Source: Actinomycetota bacterium
GTDB taxonomy: Bacteria > Actinomycetota > Actinomycetes > S36-B12
Direction: 5' to 3'
Assembly (NCBI GenBank): GCA_947449035.1
Contig: CANFQC010000028.1
Span: 1-32,199 of the forward strand
Length of the DNA stretch: 32,199 nt
Position 1 is the stretch's first letter; each line of letters starts with the position of its first letter. This document shows, one piece after another, positions 23,474 through 31,618 of this stretch. Below the pieces are notes generated by a model. The model did not search any database and was not told the origin of the DNA. It saw nothing but the letters and a program-made list of their open reading frames with translations. Both the position numbers and the translations under genes were made by a program.

Positions 23474-24255
23474 TAGGTTGCCTCACGCATCAACTCGGCA
23501 ATGCGAGCAATCTGGGCTTCACGCTCATTGGCACGCTGCAGTTCAGGTGACGCTTCCTCGGCTGCCTGGAGCAGATGCTTGAGCCCAGAAACCACTCCGC
23601 GGCTTGGGCCGGTGAGCGCGGCGATGATTTCGTCGATCTGGGTGTCAGTCTTCTTAGGACTAAGGAGATACTGAACGATGCCGAGTGCGAGTGCCTCAGG
23701 GGCCTCGACTGCTCGACCGGTGGCGCAGATCTCCAGCGCACGCGGGTACCCAACCGCGCGGACGAGCGCGTGCGTTCCGCCGAGGTCAGGCACGAGACCA
23801 AGTCGCGGCTCACGCATCGCGAAACTTGCGTCAGGCAAGGCCAGGACGAGATCGCAGGCAAGTGCGAGCTGGAAGCCTGCACCAATTGCGTGACCTTGAA
23901 CGACGGCAATCGTGAGCGCGTCGCATTCGCGCCACCAGCTAAACGCTGACTGTGCCGTGGAGATGAAATCGCGAAGGGCTGTTTCGCCGGCCATGCCGAT
24001 TGACGCAAGCGTGACGGGGTTCTCGGCGGTCGGTGCGCCGAGCATTGATCGGTCGAGCCCCGCGCTGAAACTCACGCCTTCGCCAGTGAGCACGACAACA
24101 CGAGTGGCAGCTGTGACGAATTGCTGCGCTCCCGCTAGGGCATCCCAGGTCTTAGGCGTTTGCGCATTGCGATTCTCCGGAGTGCACAGAATCACATCGA
24201 GACGGGTACCCGAATCGACGATACGCACGCCATCGGCATCGAAGACAGTCGTCAT
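23473..24255 (-). CDS. Enoyl-CoA hydratase/isomerase-like protein (EchA12-like place)
   Basis: A 260-residue crotonase-family protein. The CoA-binding and oxyanion regions are seen (SFSAGLDRSML; QGHAIGAGFQLALACD), as is EPRLGLVPDLGGTHALVRAVG. Of the two hydratase glutamates (Glu144 and Glu164 of rat crotonase), the second is kept (Glu149) but the first is Gln129, so simple hydration of enoyl-CoA is doubtful; an isomerase or hydrolase role fits better. The ATG at 24255 is preferred to an upstream one because it lies 4 bp after the ABC-F stop. In M. tuberculosis echA12 (Rv1472) adjoins the ABC-F gene Rv1473 just past the suf operon, as here. It overlaps the exporter gene by one base. Confidence 0.88.
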   Translation of the reverse strand: MTTVFDADGVRIVDSGTRLDVILCTPENRNAQTPKTWDALAGAQQFVTAATRVVVLTGEGVSFSAGLDRSMLGAPTAENPVTLASIGMAGETALRDFISTAQSAFSWWRECDALTIAVVQGHAIGAGFQLALACDLVLALPDASFAMREPRLGLVPDLGGTHALVRAVGYPRALEICATGRAVEAPEALALGIVQYLLSPKKTDTQIDEIIAALTGPSRGVVSGLKHLLQAAEEASPELQRANEREAQIARIAELMREAT

Positions 24256-24259
24256 GTGA

Positions 24260-25858
24260 TCAGGCCAATTCGACGAGATCGGCATAGTCGTCGCTCCACA
24301 GGTCTTCGTCTCCATCGGGCAAGATCAACACGCGCTCAGGTTCGAGGGCGTACACGGCACCCGGATCATGGGTCACGAGGATCACCGCACCCTCATAGCT
24401 GCGCAGTGCGCTCAGAACCTCTTCTCGGCTGGCCGGGTCGAGGTTATTCGTAGGCTCGTCGAGCAAGAGGACATTTGCTCCGGATACGACTAGGCAGGCC
24501 AACGCGAGTCGGGTCTTCTCCCCGCCGGACAGCACGCCGGTTGGCTTACTGACGTCGTCGCCTTGGAACAGGAATGAACCGAGCACAGTTCGTTGCTTGG
24601 CATCATCGAGGTGTCCACCCGCGCGCTGCATTGTTTCTAGTACCGAGGCATTGGGGTCGAGGGTCTCGTGCTCCTGAGCGTAGTAACCGACCACTGCCCC
24701 GTGTCCGGGTTCAATACTTCCGGTGTCGGGCTTATCGACTCCGGCGAGGATGCGCAGCAAGGTGGTCTTTCCCGCACCGTTTAGGCCCAGAATCACGACC
24801 TTGCTGCCACGGTCGATTGCCAGGTCGACGTCCGTGAAGACCTCGAGCGAACCGTATGACCGTGAGAGTGAACTTGCGGTAAGCGGAACCTTGCCGCAGG
24901 GCTTCGGTTCTGGAAAACGTAGCTTGGCGACCTTGTCGCTTTGCCGAACATCAGCCAGTCCGGCAATCAACGTGTCGGCACGGCGAAGCATGTTCTGAGC
25001 AGCCTTGGCCTTTGAGGCCTTGGCGCGCATTCGATCTGCCTGGTTACGCAGCACCTCAGCTTGTTGTTCCGCATTGCGTCTCTCACGCTTGCGGCGACGT
25101 TCATCTGTCTCGCGGGCTGTGAGATAGGTCGACCAACCCATGGAATAGACATCGAGTTCACGTCGCGTGGCATCGAGATGCCACACCTTGTTCACGGTGT
25201 CGCCGAGAAGTTCGGTGTCGTGGCTGATGACGATGAATCCGCCCTCGTAAGTCATCAAGAACTTGCGCAGCCACTTAATGGAATCTGCATCCAAGTGGTT
25301 CGTGGGCTCGTCGAGCAGGAGGACATCGGCACCACTGAACAAGATCCGAGCGAGCTCCACACGCCGACGCTGACCGCCGGACAGTGTGCCAAGAGGCTGG
25401 GCGAGAATGCGCTCCTCGAGTCCGACGGACGCAGCGATGGCAGCTGCCTGCGACTCGACCGCATACCCACCCAGGGCCTCGAATTCGGCTTCCGCACGCG
25501 CATAACGGGCGATGATGCGATCTCGCTCTGCTTCATCAGGTTCATCCATCCGCATGCTGGCCTCATGCATGCGACGCAGGACGTCCTGTAGCCCTCGAGC
25601 AGACAGGATTCGATCACGGGCGATCTCTTCCGGGTCACCAGAACGAGGGTCCTGGGGCAAGTACCCCACGGTGCCGGTGCTGGAGATGGTGCCCGATGCG
25701 GGTGTGGTCTCCCCCGCGAGCGCTTTCGTGAGGGTCGTCTTGCCGGCGCCATTTCGCCCGACCAGCCCTACTCGATCGCCAGGGCCAACTCGGAAGTTCG
25801 CATTGTCGAGAAGGAGTTGTGATCCAGCGCGAAGTTCGATGCCGGATGCGGTGATCAT
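24260..25858 (-). CDS. ABC-F family ATPase (Rv1473-like)
   Basis: A 532-residue soluble protein with two ABC domains and no membrane helices, the ABC-F layout. Domain 1 has GRNGAGKTT, LSGGQRRRVELARIL and LLLDEPTNHLD. A charged linker rich in Arg and Lys (about residues 240-300, the P-site tRNA-interaction motif region) follows. Domain 2 has GLNGAGKTT, LSGGEKTRLALACL and LLLDEPTNNLD. ABC-F proteins act on the ribosome as translation or antibiotic-protection factors; which applies here is unclear. The ATG at 25858 follows a GGGAG and a TAGACT box. It begins the segment that continues into the ole genes. Confidence 0.94.
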   Translation of the reverse strand: MITASGIELRAGSQLLLDNANFRVGPGDRVGLVGRNGAGKTTLTKALAGETTPASGTISSTGTVGYLPQDPRSGDPEEIARDRILSARGLQDVLRRMHEASMRMDEPDEAERDRIIARYARAEAEFEALGGYAVESQAAAIAASVGLEERILAQPLGTLSGGQRRRVELARILFSGADVLLLDEPTNHLDADSIKWLRKFLMTYEGGFIVISHDTELLGDTVNKVWHLDATRRELDVYSMGWSTYLTARETDERRRKRERRNAEQQAEVLRNQADRMRAKASKAKAAQNMLRRADTLIAGLADVRQSDKVAKLRFPEPKPCGKVPLTASSLSRSYGSLEVFTDVDLAIDRGSKVVILGLNGAGKTTLLRILAGVDKPDTGSIEPGHGAVVGYYAQEHETLDPNASVLETMQRAGGHLDDAKQRTVLGSFLFQGDDVSKPTGVLSGGEKTRLALACLVVSGANVLLLDEPTNNLDPASREEVLSALRSYEGAVILVTHDPGAVYALEPERVLILPDGDEDLWSDDYADLVELA

Positions 25859-25867
25859 GAGGCTCCC

Positions 25868-25873
25868 AGTCTA
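25868..25873 (-). promoter_or_regulatory. Putative -10 box (TAGACT) of the ABC-F gene
   Basis: TAGACT on the minus strand fits TANNNT and ends 9 bases before the ATG. It is the only good promoter-like signal in the 52 bp gap after sufT and could drive the ABC-F to oleD segment. No clear -35 is seen. Confidence 0.4.
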
Positions 25874-25874
25874 C

Positions 25875-25894
25875 GGGGAAGTCGATGACTCCCC
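25875..25894 (-). terminator. Hairpin after the suf operon
   Basis: GGGGAGTC and GACTTCCCC (minus strand) pair with one bulged T around an ATC loop, 16 bp past the sufT stop. No T-run follows, so it may be a weak or Rho-assisted terminator, or an operator next to the TAGACT box. Confidence 0.35.
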
Positions 25895-25910
25895 TGACGC
25901 TCGGAACTGG

Positions 25911-26225
25911 TCAGAGGTTGAATCCGAGGGCGCGCAGCATGTCGCGCCCGTCATCGGTGATCTTGTCGGGGCCCCACGGCGGCATCCAGACCCAGTTGAT
26001 GCGGAAATCACTGACCACAGGGGTCAATGCGGCGCGAGTCTGGTCCTCGATCACATCGGTGAGGGGGCAGGCTGCCGACGTCAGGGTCATATCGACGGTG
26101 GCGATATTCGCCTCATCGACCGCAACCCCATAGACCAGACCAAGATCCACGACATTGATGCCGAGCTCGGGATCAACGACATCCTTGAGGGCCTCGATGA
26201 CGTCTTCATTGGTTGCGATGCTCAT
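25911..26225 (-). CDS. sufT: SufT-like MIP18/DUF59 Fe-S assembly protein
   Basis: A 104-residue DUF59 (MIP18-like) protein that helps deliver or mature iron-sulfur clusters in the SUF system. The core shows VVDPELGINVVDLGLVYGV and LTSAACPLTDVI, with the conserved Asp18-Pro19-Glu20 and Cys53. The C-terminal WMPPWGPDKITDDGRDMLRALGF is typical. The ATG at 26225 overlaps the sufU stop by 4 bp; an upstream in-frame start would lie inside sufU. It is the last suf gene, as Rv1466 is in M. tuberculosis. Confidence 0.93.
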   Translation of the reverse strand: MSIATNEDVIEALKDVVDPELGINVVDLGLVYGVAVDEANIATVDMTLTSAACPLTDVIEDQTRAALTPVVSDFRINWVWMPPWGPDKITDDGRDMLRALGFNL

Positions 26226-26680
26226 CGCGTCTCCTCCTTGGGGGCCATGAGCCCCGCCTTGATCTCTGCATCCTGCAGCGCCATCCATGGCAGCAACGCG
26301 CACTTCACGCGTGCCGGGTACTTTGCGACTCCCGCAAAGGCAACACCGTCTCCGATGACATCCTCGTCGGGCTCGGAATTGCCCTGTGAGTGCATCATCG
26401 CGACAAAGGCCTCGCGTACCGAGACTGACTCGTCGACACTCGCGCCTTCGAGTAACTCAGCCATCACACTTGCACTGGCCTGAGAGATCGAGCAGCCCTG
26501 GCCCTGGTAGCCAATAACTAGATGTCCGTGGTCGTCAGCAGCTACCTCTACGGTCACTTCATCACCACACGTCGGGTTAACGTGATGCGCGGATGCGAGC
26601 GGGGCTTCGAGCACAACCTTGCCACGCGGATGCTTGTAGTGATCCAGGATGATCTCCTGGTACAGCCCGTTGAGGTCCAT
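26222..26680 (-). CDS. sufU: SufU zinc-dependent sulfurtransferase
   Basis: SufU takes the persulfide sulfur from SufS and passes it to the SufB-C-D complex. The 152-residue protein has the zinc ligands Cys38 and Asp40 (NPTCGD), Cys63 (GQGCSIS) and Cys127 (RVKCALLPW), the SufU form rather than the IscU scaffold. A GASV-rich insert near residues 75-90 is also typical. The ATG at 26680 shares one base with the sufS stop. Confidence 0.95.
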   Translation of the reverse strand: MDLNGLYQEIILDHYKHPRGKVVLEAPLASAHHVNPTCGDEVTVEVAADDHGHLVIGYQGQGCSISQASASVMAELLEGASVDESVSVREAFVAMMHSQGNSEPDEDVIGDGVAFAGVAKYPARVKCALLPWMALQDAEIKAGLMAPKEETR

Positions 26681-27963
26681 CAGATCACTCCGAAGAATTC
26701 CTGAGCGGCGACGATGCCCGAGATGGCTGCGTCGATGTCGCTCGTGTCGTTATAGATGTAGGTCGAAAGTCGCGTAGTGGACGGCACATTGAAGCGACGG
26801 CAGGTAGGCCAGGCGCAGTGGTGACCAACACGTACGGCAACGCCACGGCTATCGAGCACCTGGCCGACGTCATGCGGATGCAAGCCGTCGACGGTGAATG
26901 AAATCGCGCTGCCGCGTGCCACGTTTTCGGTCGGTCCGATCACTGTCACGCCCGAGACGTTGGCGAGTTGATCGAGTGCGTACCCAGTTAAGGAATGCTC
27001 ATGAGCCTCTACGGCGTCCATGCCCAATGCGGTGAGGTACTCGACAGCAGCATGCATTCCGATTGCCTGGGACACCATCTGGGTGCCGGCCTCGAAACGC
27101 TTGGGAGCCTTGGCATACGTGCTGTGGTCGAGCTGAACGATCTCGATCATTGAGCCGCCAGTGATAAATGGTGGTATCGAATCGAGAATTTCGGATTCGC
27201 CCCATAGGAATCCAATACCGCTGGGACCGAGCATCTTGTGTCCGCTCCAGACGACGAGATCGGCTCCGAGCTCGCGAATCCGGACAGGCATATGGGGAAT
27301 CGACTGGCAGGCATCGACGATTCCGATGGCGCCCACACTGTGTGCGCGCTCCATCACGGCCACGACGGGATTAATCGTGCCGAGCAGGTTGGACTGGTGC
27401 ACGATGCTGACGGCCTTGGTGTTCTGATCGATGAGCGAATCAAGTGATGCGAGATCCAATCGCCCGTCATCTGTGAGCGGAATCCAACGAAGTTGTGCAC
27501 CGGTCTTTGCGCAGAGTTCCTGCCACGGCACCAGGTTGGCGTGGTGCTCCATCTCAGAGACCACGATGTTGTGCTCATCGGTCAAGATGAAGCGGGGATC
27601 CTGGGGTGGATTTCCGCTGGCGCGGTGTAGTGCGGTGGCATTACTGAAGGCATACGCCACCAGGTTGAGCGCTTCGGTCGAGTTCTTCGTGTACACGATC
27701 TCCGAGGGTGCGGCCGAGACGAATCCAGCGATAGCTACACGAGCTGATTCGTAAGCATCCGTGGCCTCCTCTGCCAGCTGATGCGCACCACGATGAACCG
27801 CAGCATTACAGGTTTCGTAATAGTCACGTTCGGCCTGAATCACCGAATTCGGCTTCTGGGAGGTCGCCGCACTATCAAGATAGACAAGCTTCTGCCCGTC
27901 GCGCACGGTGCGCTGCAGGATCGGAAAGTCGAGCTTGATGCGCGACGGATCGAAGGTGTTCAT
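26680..27963 (-). CDS. sufS: Cysteine desulfurase SufS
   Basis: SufS is a group II cysteine desulfurase that takes sulfur from cysteine for Fe-S cluster assembly. At 427 residues it has normal length. It shows LDSAATSQKP, Lys243 in WSGHKMLGPSG for PLP, and the persulfide Cys383 in VGHHCAWPTCRRF. The ATG at 27963 follows the sufC stop by 2 bp; sufU follows with a one-base overlap, consistent with stoichiometric production of the sulfur donor pair. Confidence 0.97.
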   Translation of the reverse strand: MNTFDPSRIKLDFPILQRTVRDGQKLVYLDSAATSQKPNSVIQAERDYYETCNAAVHRGAHQLAEEATDAYESARVAIAGFVSAAPSEIVYTKNSTEALNLVAYAFSNATALHRASGNPPQDPRFILTDEHNIVVSEMEHHANLVPWQELCAKTGAQLRWIPLTDDGRLDLASLDSLIDQNTKAVSIVHQSNLLGTINPVVAVMERAHSVGAIGIVDACQSIPHMPVRIRELGADLVVWSGHKMLGPSGIGFLWGESEILDSIPPFITGGSMIEIVQLDHSTYAKAPKRFEAGTQMVSQAIGMHAAVEYLTALGMDAVEAHEHSLTGYALDQLANVSGVTVIGPTENVARGSAISFTVDGLHPHDVGQVLDSRGVAVRVGHHCAWPTCRRFNVPSTTRLSTYIYNDTSDIDAAISGIVAAQEFFGVI

Positions 27964-27965
27964 GA

Positions 27966-28724
27966 TCAGGCCGTGGCCGCCACGTAACGGTCGTAGCCCT
28001 CGGCCTCGAGTACGTCGGCCAGTTCCGGGCCACCCGTTTCAACGATGCGACCGCCGACGAAGACATGCACGACATCGGCATGGATGTACCGAAGAATGCG
28101 CGTGTAGTGGGTGATGAGCAGTACGCCGCCGTCAGTGGCCTCGCGGTAGCGATTGACCCCCTCGGAGACAATGCGAAGTGCGTCGACGTCAAGCCCGGAG
28201 TCGGTTTCATCGAGAATGGCGAACTTAGGCGCCAACAGGCCGAGTTGCAGGATTTCGTGACGCTTCTTCTCTCCACCGGAGAAACCTTCATTCACGCTGC
28301 GCTCAGCGAAGGCGGGATCCATCTGCAGGTCCGCCATGGAAGTCTTCATGTCCTTGACCCAGGTACGCAGCTTGGGTGCCTCGCCACGTACGGCAGTGAC
28401 AGATGTGCGCAGGAAGTTCGACACAGACACACCGGGCACCTCGACGGGGTACTGCATGGCGAGGAAGAGACCTGCCTTTGCGCGCTCGTCGACGCTCATG
28501 GCGAGGACATCCTGGCCATCGAGGGTGATGGTGCCTGAAGTAACGACGTACTTGGGGTGTCCGGCGATCACGTAGGCGAGGGTCGACTTGCCGGAACCGT
28601 TCGGGCCCATGATTGCGTGGGTACAGCCCGAGTCGAGGGTCAGTGTTACCCCGCGAAGGATCTCGCGCTCCCCCGCGTCAGTGATGACACTTGCGTGCAG
28701 ATCAGTGATGACGAGCTGGCTCAT
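27966..28724 (-). CDS. sufC: Fe-S assembly ATPase SufC
   Basis: SufC is the ABC-type ATPase of the SufB-C-D scaffold. The 252-residue protein has Walker A GPNGSGKST (40-48), Q-loop AMQYPVEVPGVSVSNFLR, the signature FSGGEKKRHEILQL and Walker B FAILDETDSGLD, all in the SufC form. The ATG at 28724 overlaps the Rieske gene stop by 4 bp; a longer in-frame version reaching 28946 would run through the Rieske gene and is rejected. Confidence 0.97.
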   Translation of the reverse strand: MSQLVITDLHASVITDAGEREILRGVTLTLDSGCTHAIMGPNGSGKSTLAYVIAGHPKYVVTSGTITLDGQDVLAMSVDERAKAGLFLAMQYPVEVPGVSVSNFLRTSVTAVRGEAPKLRTWVKDMKTSMADLQMDPAFAERSVNEGFSGGEKKRHEILQLGLLAPKFAILDETDSGLDVDALRIVSEGVNRYREATDGGVLLITHYTRILRYIHADVVHVFVGGRIVETGGPELADVLEAEGYDRYVAATA

Positions 28725-29074
28725 GAGGAAACGCCTTTCGAGATATCGAGCGGTGTGGGGTTGATTTCCAGGTATGACGTGCCCTCGTGCTCGACGATGC
28801 GAGTGGCGAAGACCGGAACTGATTCGATGGCCGGAAGGGTCAAGGGAGATCCGGTGCGCAGGTCGAATGCCGAGCCGTGTAGCCAGCACTCGAGTGAGCA
28901 GCCCTCCACCTCTCCCTCGGCCAGTGATACGTCGGCGTGGCTGCATCGATCTCCGATGGCGAAGATCTCTTCATCGATGCTCACGACAGCTATCGCCGTT
29001 TCACCGACCATGATTCGGTGCGGCTTTCGGTCTGCAAGTGCATCTACAGCCACCGAGCGCTCGAACTCACTCAT
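28721..29074 (-). CDS. Rieske-type [2Fe-2S] ferredoxin in the suf operon
   Basis: A 117-residue protein with a single Rieske fold: Cys44-x-His46 (RCSHADVSL) and Cys63-x-x-His66 (ECWLHGSAFDLRTG) ligate the [2Fe-2S] cluster. It resembles the ferredoxin component of non-heme oxygenases but lies within suf, between sufD and sufC, so it more likely serves as an electron carrier or helper of SUF assembly. Rieske genes at this place are common in actinobacteria such as Streptomyces; M. tuberculosis lacks one there. The ATG at 29074 overlaps the sufD stop by 8 bp. Confidence 0.9.
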   Translation of the reverse strand: MSEFERSVAVDALADRKPHRIMVGETAIAVVSIDEEIFAIGDRCSHADVSLAEGEVEGCSLECWLHGSAFDLRTGSPLTLPAIESVPVFATRIVEHEGTSYLEINPTPLDISKGVSS

Positions 29075-30200
29075 CGTCGCCGACAATCTCGACGGGAACT
29101 CCAAGTCGTGCTCCAATGCGACCCATGATGTCTGTCTGCCATTCGGCATCGGGAATGCGCGACACGATGTCGGCAAAGAAGCCGCGGACCACGAGTTGGC
29201 GGGCAGTCTCCTCATCGATTCCGCGGGCCTGCAGGTAGAAGAGTTGATCATCGTCGAAGCGGCCAGTGGCGCTTGCATGTCCGGCGCTTGCGACATCGCC
29301 AGTTTCGAGTTCGAGGTTGGGCACAGAATCCGCACGTGCGCCGTCGCTCAGCAGCAGGTTGCGGTTGATTTCGTAGGTGTCGATCCCAGTGGCCTCGCGG
29401 CGCACGAGAACATCGCCTACCCAGACCGTGTGACTCTTCTCGCCTGAAAGCGCGCCCTTGTAGACAACGTTGCTCGTGCAGTTCGGACGATCGTGGTCGA
29501 CGAACAGGCGATGTTCCATGAACTGGCCCTCATCGGCCAGGAAGACCCCAAGTAACTGCGCATTTCCGCCGGTGCCCAGGTATGAGACGCTCGGAAGTAC
29601 GCGCAGACGTGCCCCGCCCAAACTCACCTGCGTGCCGGTGAAATGCGCATCTCGACCGATGTCGGCGTGCCAGGTAAGTAGTGACTCCAGAGTGCGATTG
29701 CTGTCGGACACGTTCACGACAGTTGCCGTCGATCCATCTCCGACGGTGACGACGATGGAACCGCATACCGCGGACTCAATCGGCTGCTCGATGATCACGG
29801 TGGCCTTGCTGAATCGTCCGAAGCGGATTTCGACGTGCTCGTACGACACTCCAGAAGTGCCGCTGAGGCTGAGATGTATTGGCTCAGTGGACTCATGGTC
29901 GGCGGGAATCTCGAGAATCACCGCATGGGTGACGTGTGCGCGAGCGATGGCCGACGGCCTATCAATCGGCAACCAGGAGCTCTGCAGCGCAGCAATCGAC
30001 ACAACGGTTGCGGCCGAAGCGGACGCAATGACGTGACCTGCGCCTTCGACGGGTTCCATGAACTGGGCGAAGGCGCCGTTAGGAATGAAGCGCCATTCCT
30101 CTTCGCGACCCGAAGGCTTGGCGAAGTCTTCCGGCACAAGGGATCGCACGCGTGGTGAGAGGTCTGTCGGCGGAGCAAGTGCGATGGTTGGAGCGGTCAT
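29067..30200 (-). CDS. sufD: Fe-S assembly scaffold protein SufD
   Basis: SufD forms the scaffold complex with SufB and SufC. The 377-residue protein has the SufB/D beta-helix core, with the conserved [20 protein letters not shown] and [26 protein letters not shown] region (the H and E residues of the SufBD family), then [21 protein letters not shown] at the C-terminal SufC-contact end. The ATG at 30200 overlaps the sufB stop by 4 bp. Confidence 0.96.
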   Translation of the reverse strand: MTAPTIALAPPTDLSPRVRSLVPEDFAKPSGREEEWRFIPNGAFAQFMEPVEGAGHVIASASAATVVSIAALQSSWLPIDRPSAIARAHVTHAVILEIPADHESTEPIHLSLSGTSGVSYEHVEIRFGRFSKATVIIEQPIESAVCGSIVVTVGDGSTATVVNVSDSNRTLESLLTWHADIGRDAHFTGTQVSLGGARLRVLPSVSYLGTGGNAQLLGVFLADEGQFMEHRLFVDHDRPNCTSNVVYKGALSGEKSHTVWVGDVLVRREATGIDTYEINRNLLLSDGARADSVPNLELETGDVASAGHASATGRFDDDQLFYLQARGIDEETARQLVVRGFFADIVSRIPDAEWQTDIMGRIGARLGVPVEIVGDDE

Positions 30201-31618
30201 CCGACAGCTCCCTCCATCTGCAATTCGATGAGCCGGTTCAGCTCGAGCGCGTATTCCATGGGCAACTCACGCGCAATCGGCTCAATGAATCCACGAACGA
30301 TCATTGCCATTGCCTCGTCTTCTGCCATGCCGCGCGACATCAGGTAGAAGAGTTGATCCGCGCTGACCTTCGACACCGTCGCCTCGTGGCCCATGGACAC
30401 GTCGTCTTCGCGAACATCGACATACGGGTACGTATCGCTGCGTGAAATGTCATCAACAAGGAGTGCATCGCAACGAACAGTGCTCTTGGAGCCATAGGCG
30501 CCCTCGAGGATCTGCACCAGGCCGCGGTAGGACGTGCGACCACCGCCACGTGCGACTGACTTCGACACGATGCTCGATGAGGTGTGCGGAGCTGCATGCA
30601 CCATCTTGGAGCCGGCGTCTTGGTGCTGACCCTCGCCTGCGAAGGCAATCGACAGGGTCTCGCCCTTGGCGTGCTCCCCCATCAGCCAGACCGCGGGGTA
30701 CTTCATGGTGACCTTGGATCCGAGGTTTCCGTCGATCCATTCCATCGTGGCGCCTTCGTGGGCCACGGCGCGCTTCGTGACGAGGTTGTACACGTTGTTC
30801 GACCAGTTCTGAATGGTCGTGTAGCGGCAACGGCCGCCCTTCTTCACGATGATTTCGACGACTGCGGAGTGGAGCGAGTCGCTGGAGTACACCGGAGCAG
30901 TACAACCTTCGACGTAGTGCACGTAAGCGTCTTCGTCGACGATGATCAAGGTGCGCTCGAACTGGCCCATGTTCTCGGTATTGATGCGGAAGTAGGCCTG
31001 AAGCGGAATATCGACCTTGACACCCTTGGGTACGTAGATGAATGAACCGCCTGACCACGTTGCGGTATTGAGCGCCGCGAACTTGTTATCGCCCACAGGA
31101 ATCACTGTGCCGAAGTACTCCCTGAACAGCTCGGGCTGCTCGCGCAGAGCGGTATCGGTATCGAGGAAGAGCACGCCCAGCTGCTCTAGATCCTCTCGGA
31201 TGGCGTGGTAGACGACCTCAGACTCGTACTGCGCAGCCACGCCTGCGACCAGACGCTGCTTCTCGGCTTCCGGGATACCGAGTCGGTCGTAGGTGTTCTT
31301 GATGTCAGCGGGCAGGTCTTCCCAGCTGGTCGCCTGCTTCTCTGTAGAGCGCACGAAGTACTTGATGTTGTCGAAGTCGATGCCGGCGAGGTCGGAACCC
31401 CACGCGGGCATGGGCTTCTTGTCGAAGAGGCGAAGACCCTTGAGGCGCAGGTCGAGCATCCACTCGGGCTCATTCTTCTTCGCGCTGATATCACGCACGA
31501 CCTCCTCGCTGATGCCACGACGGGCATTGGAGCCTGCAGCGTCCGGATCACTCCAGCCGTAGTCGTACCGGCCCAGCTCATCAATAGTGGCTGCCTGCTC
31601 TTCGGCTGCAGTACTCAT
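30197..31618 (-). CDS. sufB: Fe-S assembly scaffold protein SufB
   Basis: SufB is the main scaffold on which SUF builds the cluster. The 473-residue length is normal. Landmarks are [61 protein letters not shown] and [15 protein letters not shown], with the C-terminal [21 protein letters not shown] contact region. The ATG at 31618 overlaps the sufR stop by 4 bp. No intein is present, unlike M. tuberculosis SufB (Rv1461). Confidence 0.97.
   Translation of the reverse strand: MSTAAEEQAATIDELGRYDYGWSDPDAAGSNARRGISEEVVRDISAKKNEPEWMLDLRLKGLRLFDKKPMPAWGSDLAGIDFDNIKYFVRSTEKQATSWEDLPADIKNTYDRLGIPEAEKQRLVAGVAAQYESEVVYHAIREDLEQLGVLFLDTDTALREQPELFREYFGTVIPVGDNKFAALNTATWSGGSFIYVPKGVKVDIPLQAYFRINTENMGQFERTLIIVDEDAYVHYVEGCTAPVYSSDSLHSAVVEIIVKKGGRCRYTTIQNWSNNVYNLVTKRAVAHEGATMEWIDGNLGSKVTMKYPAVWLMGEHAKGETLSIAFAGEGQHQDAGSKMVHAAPHTSSSIVSKSVARGGGRTSYRGLVQILEGAYGSKSTVRCDALLVDDISRSDTYPYVDVREDDVSMGHEATVSKVSADQLFYLMSRGMAEDEAMAMIVRGFIEPIARELPMEYALELNRLIELQMEGAVG

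Noticed and set aside
25512-26483. 323-codon plus-strand frame opposite the ABC-F gene, sufT and sufU
   Set aside because: Antisense shadow with Ser/Arg-rich composition and no domain.
28557-29447. 296-codon plus-strand frame opposite sufC, the Rieske gene and sufD
   Set aside because: Antisense to three conserved suf genes, with no recognisable domain or ribosome binding site.
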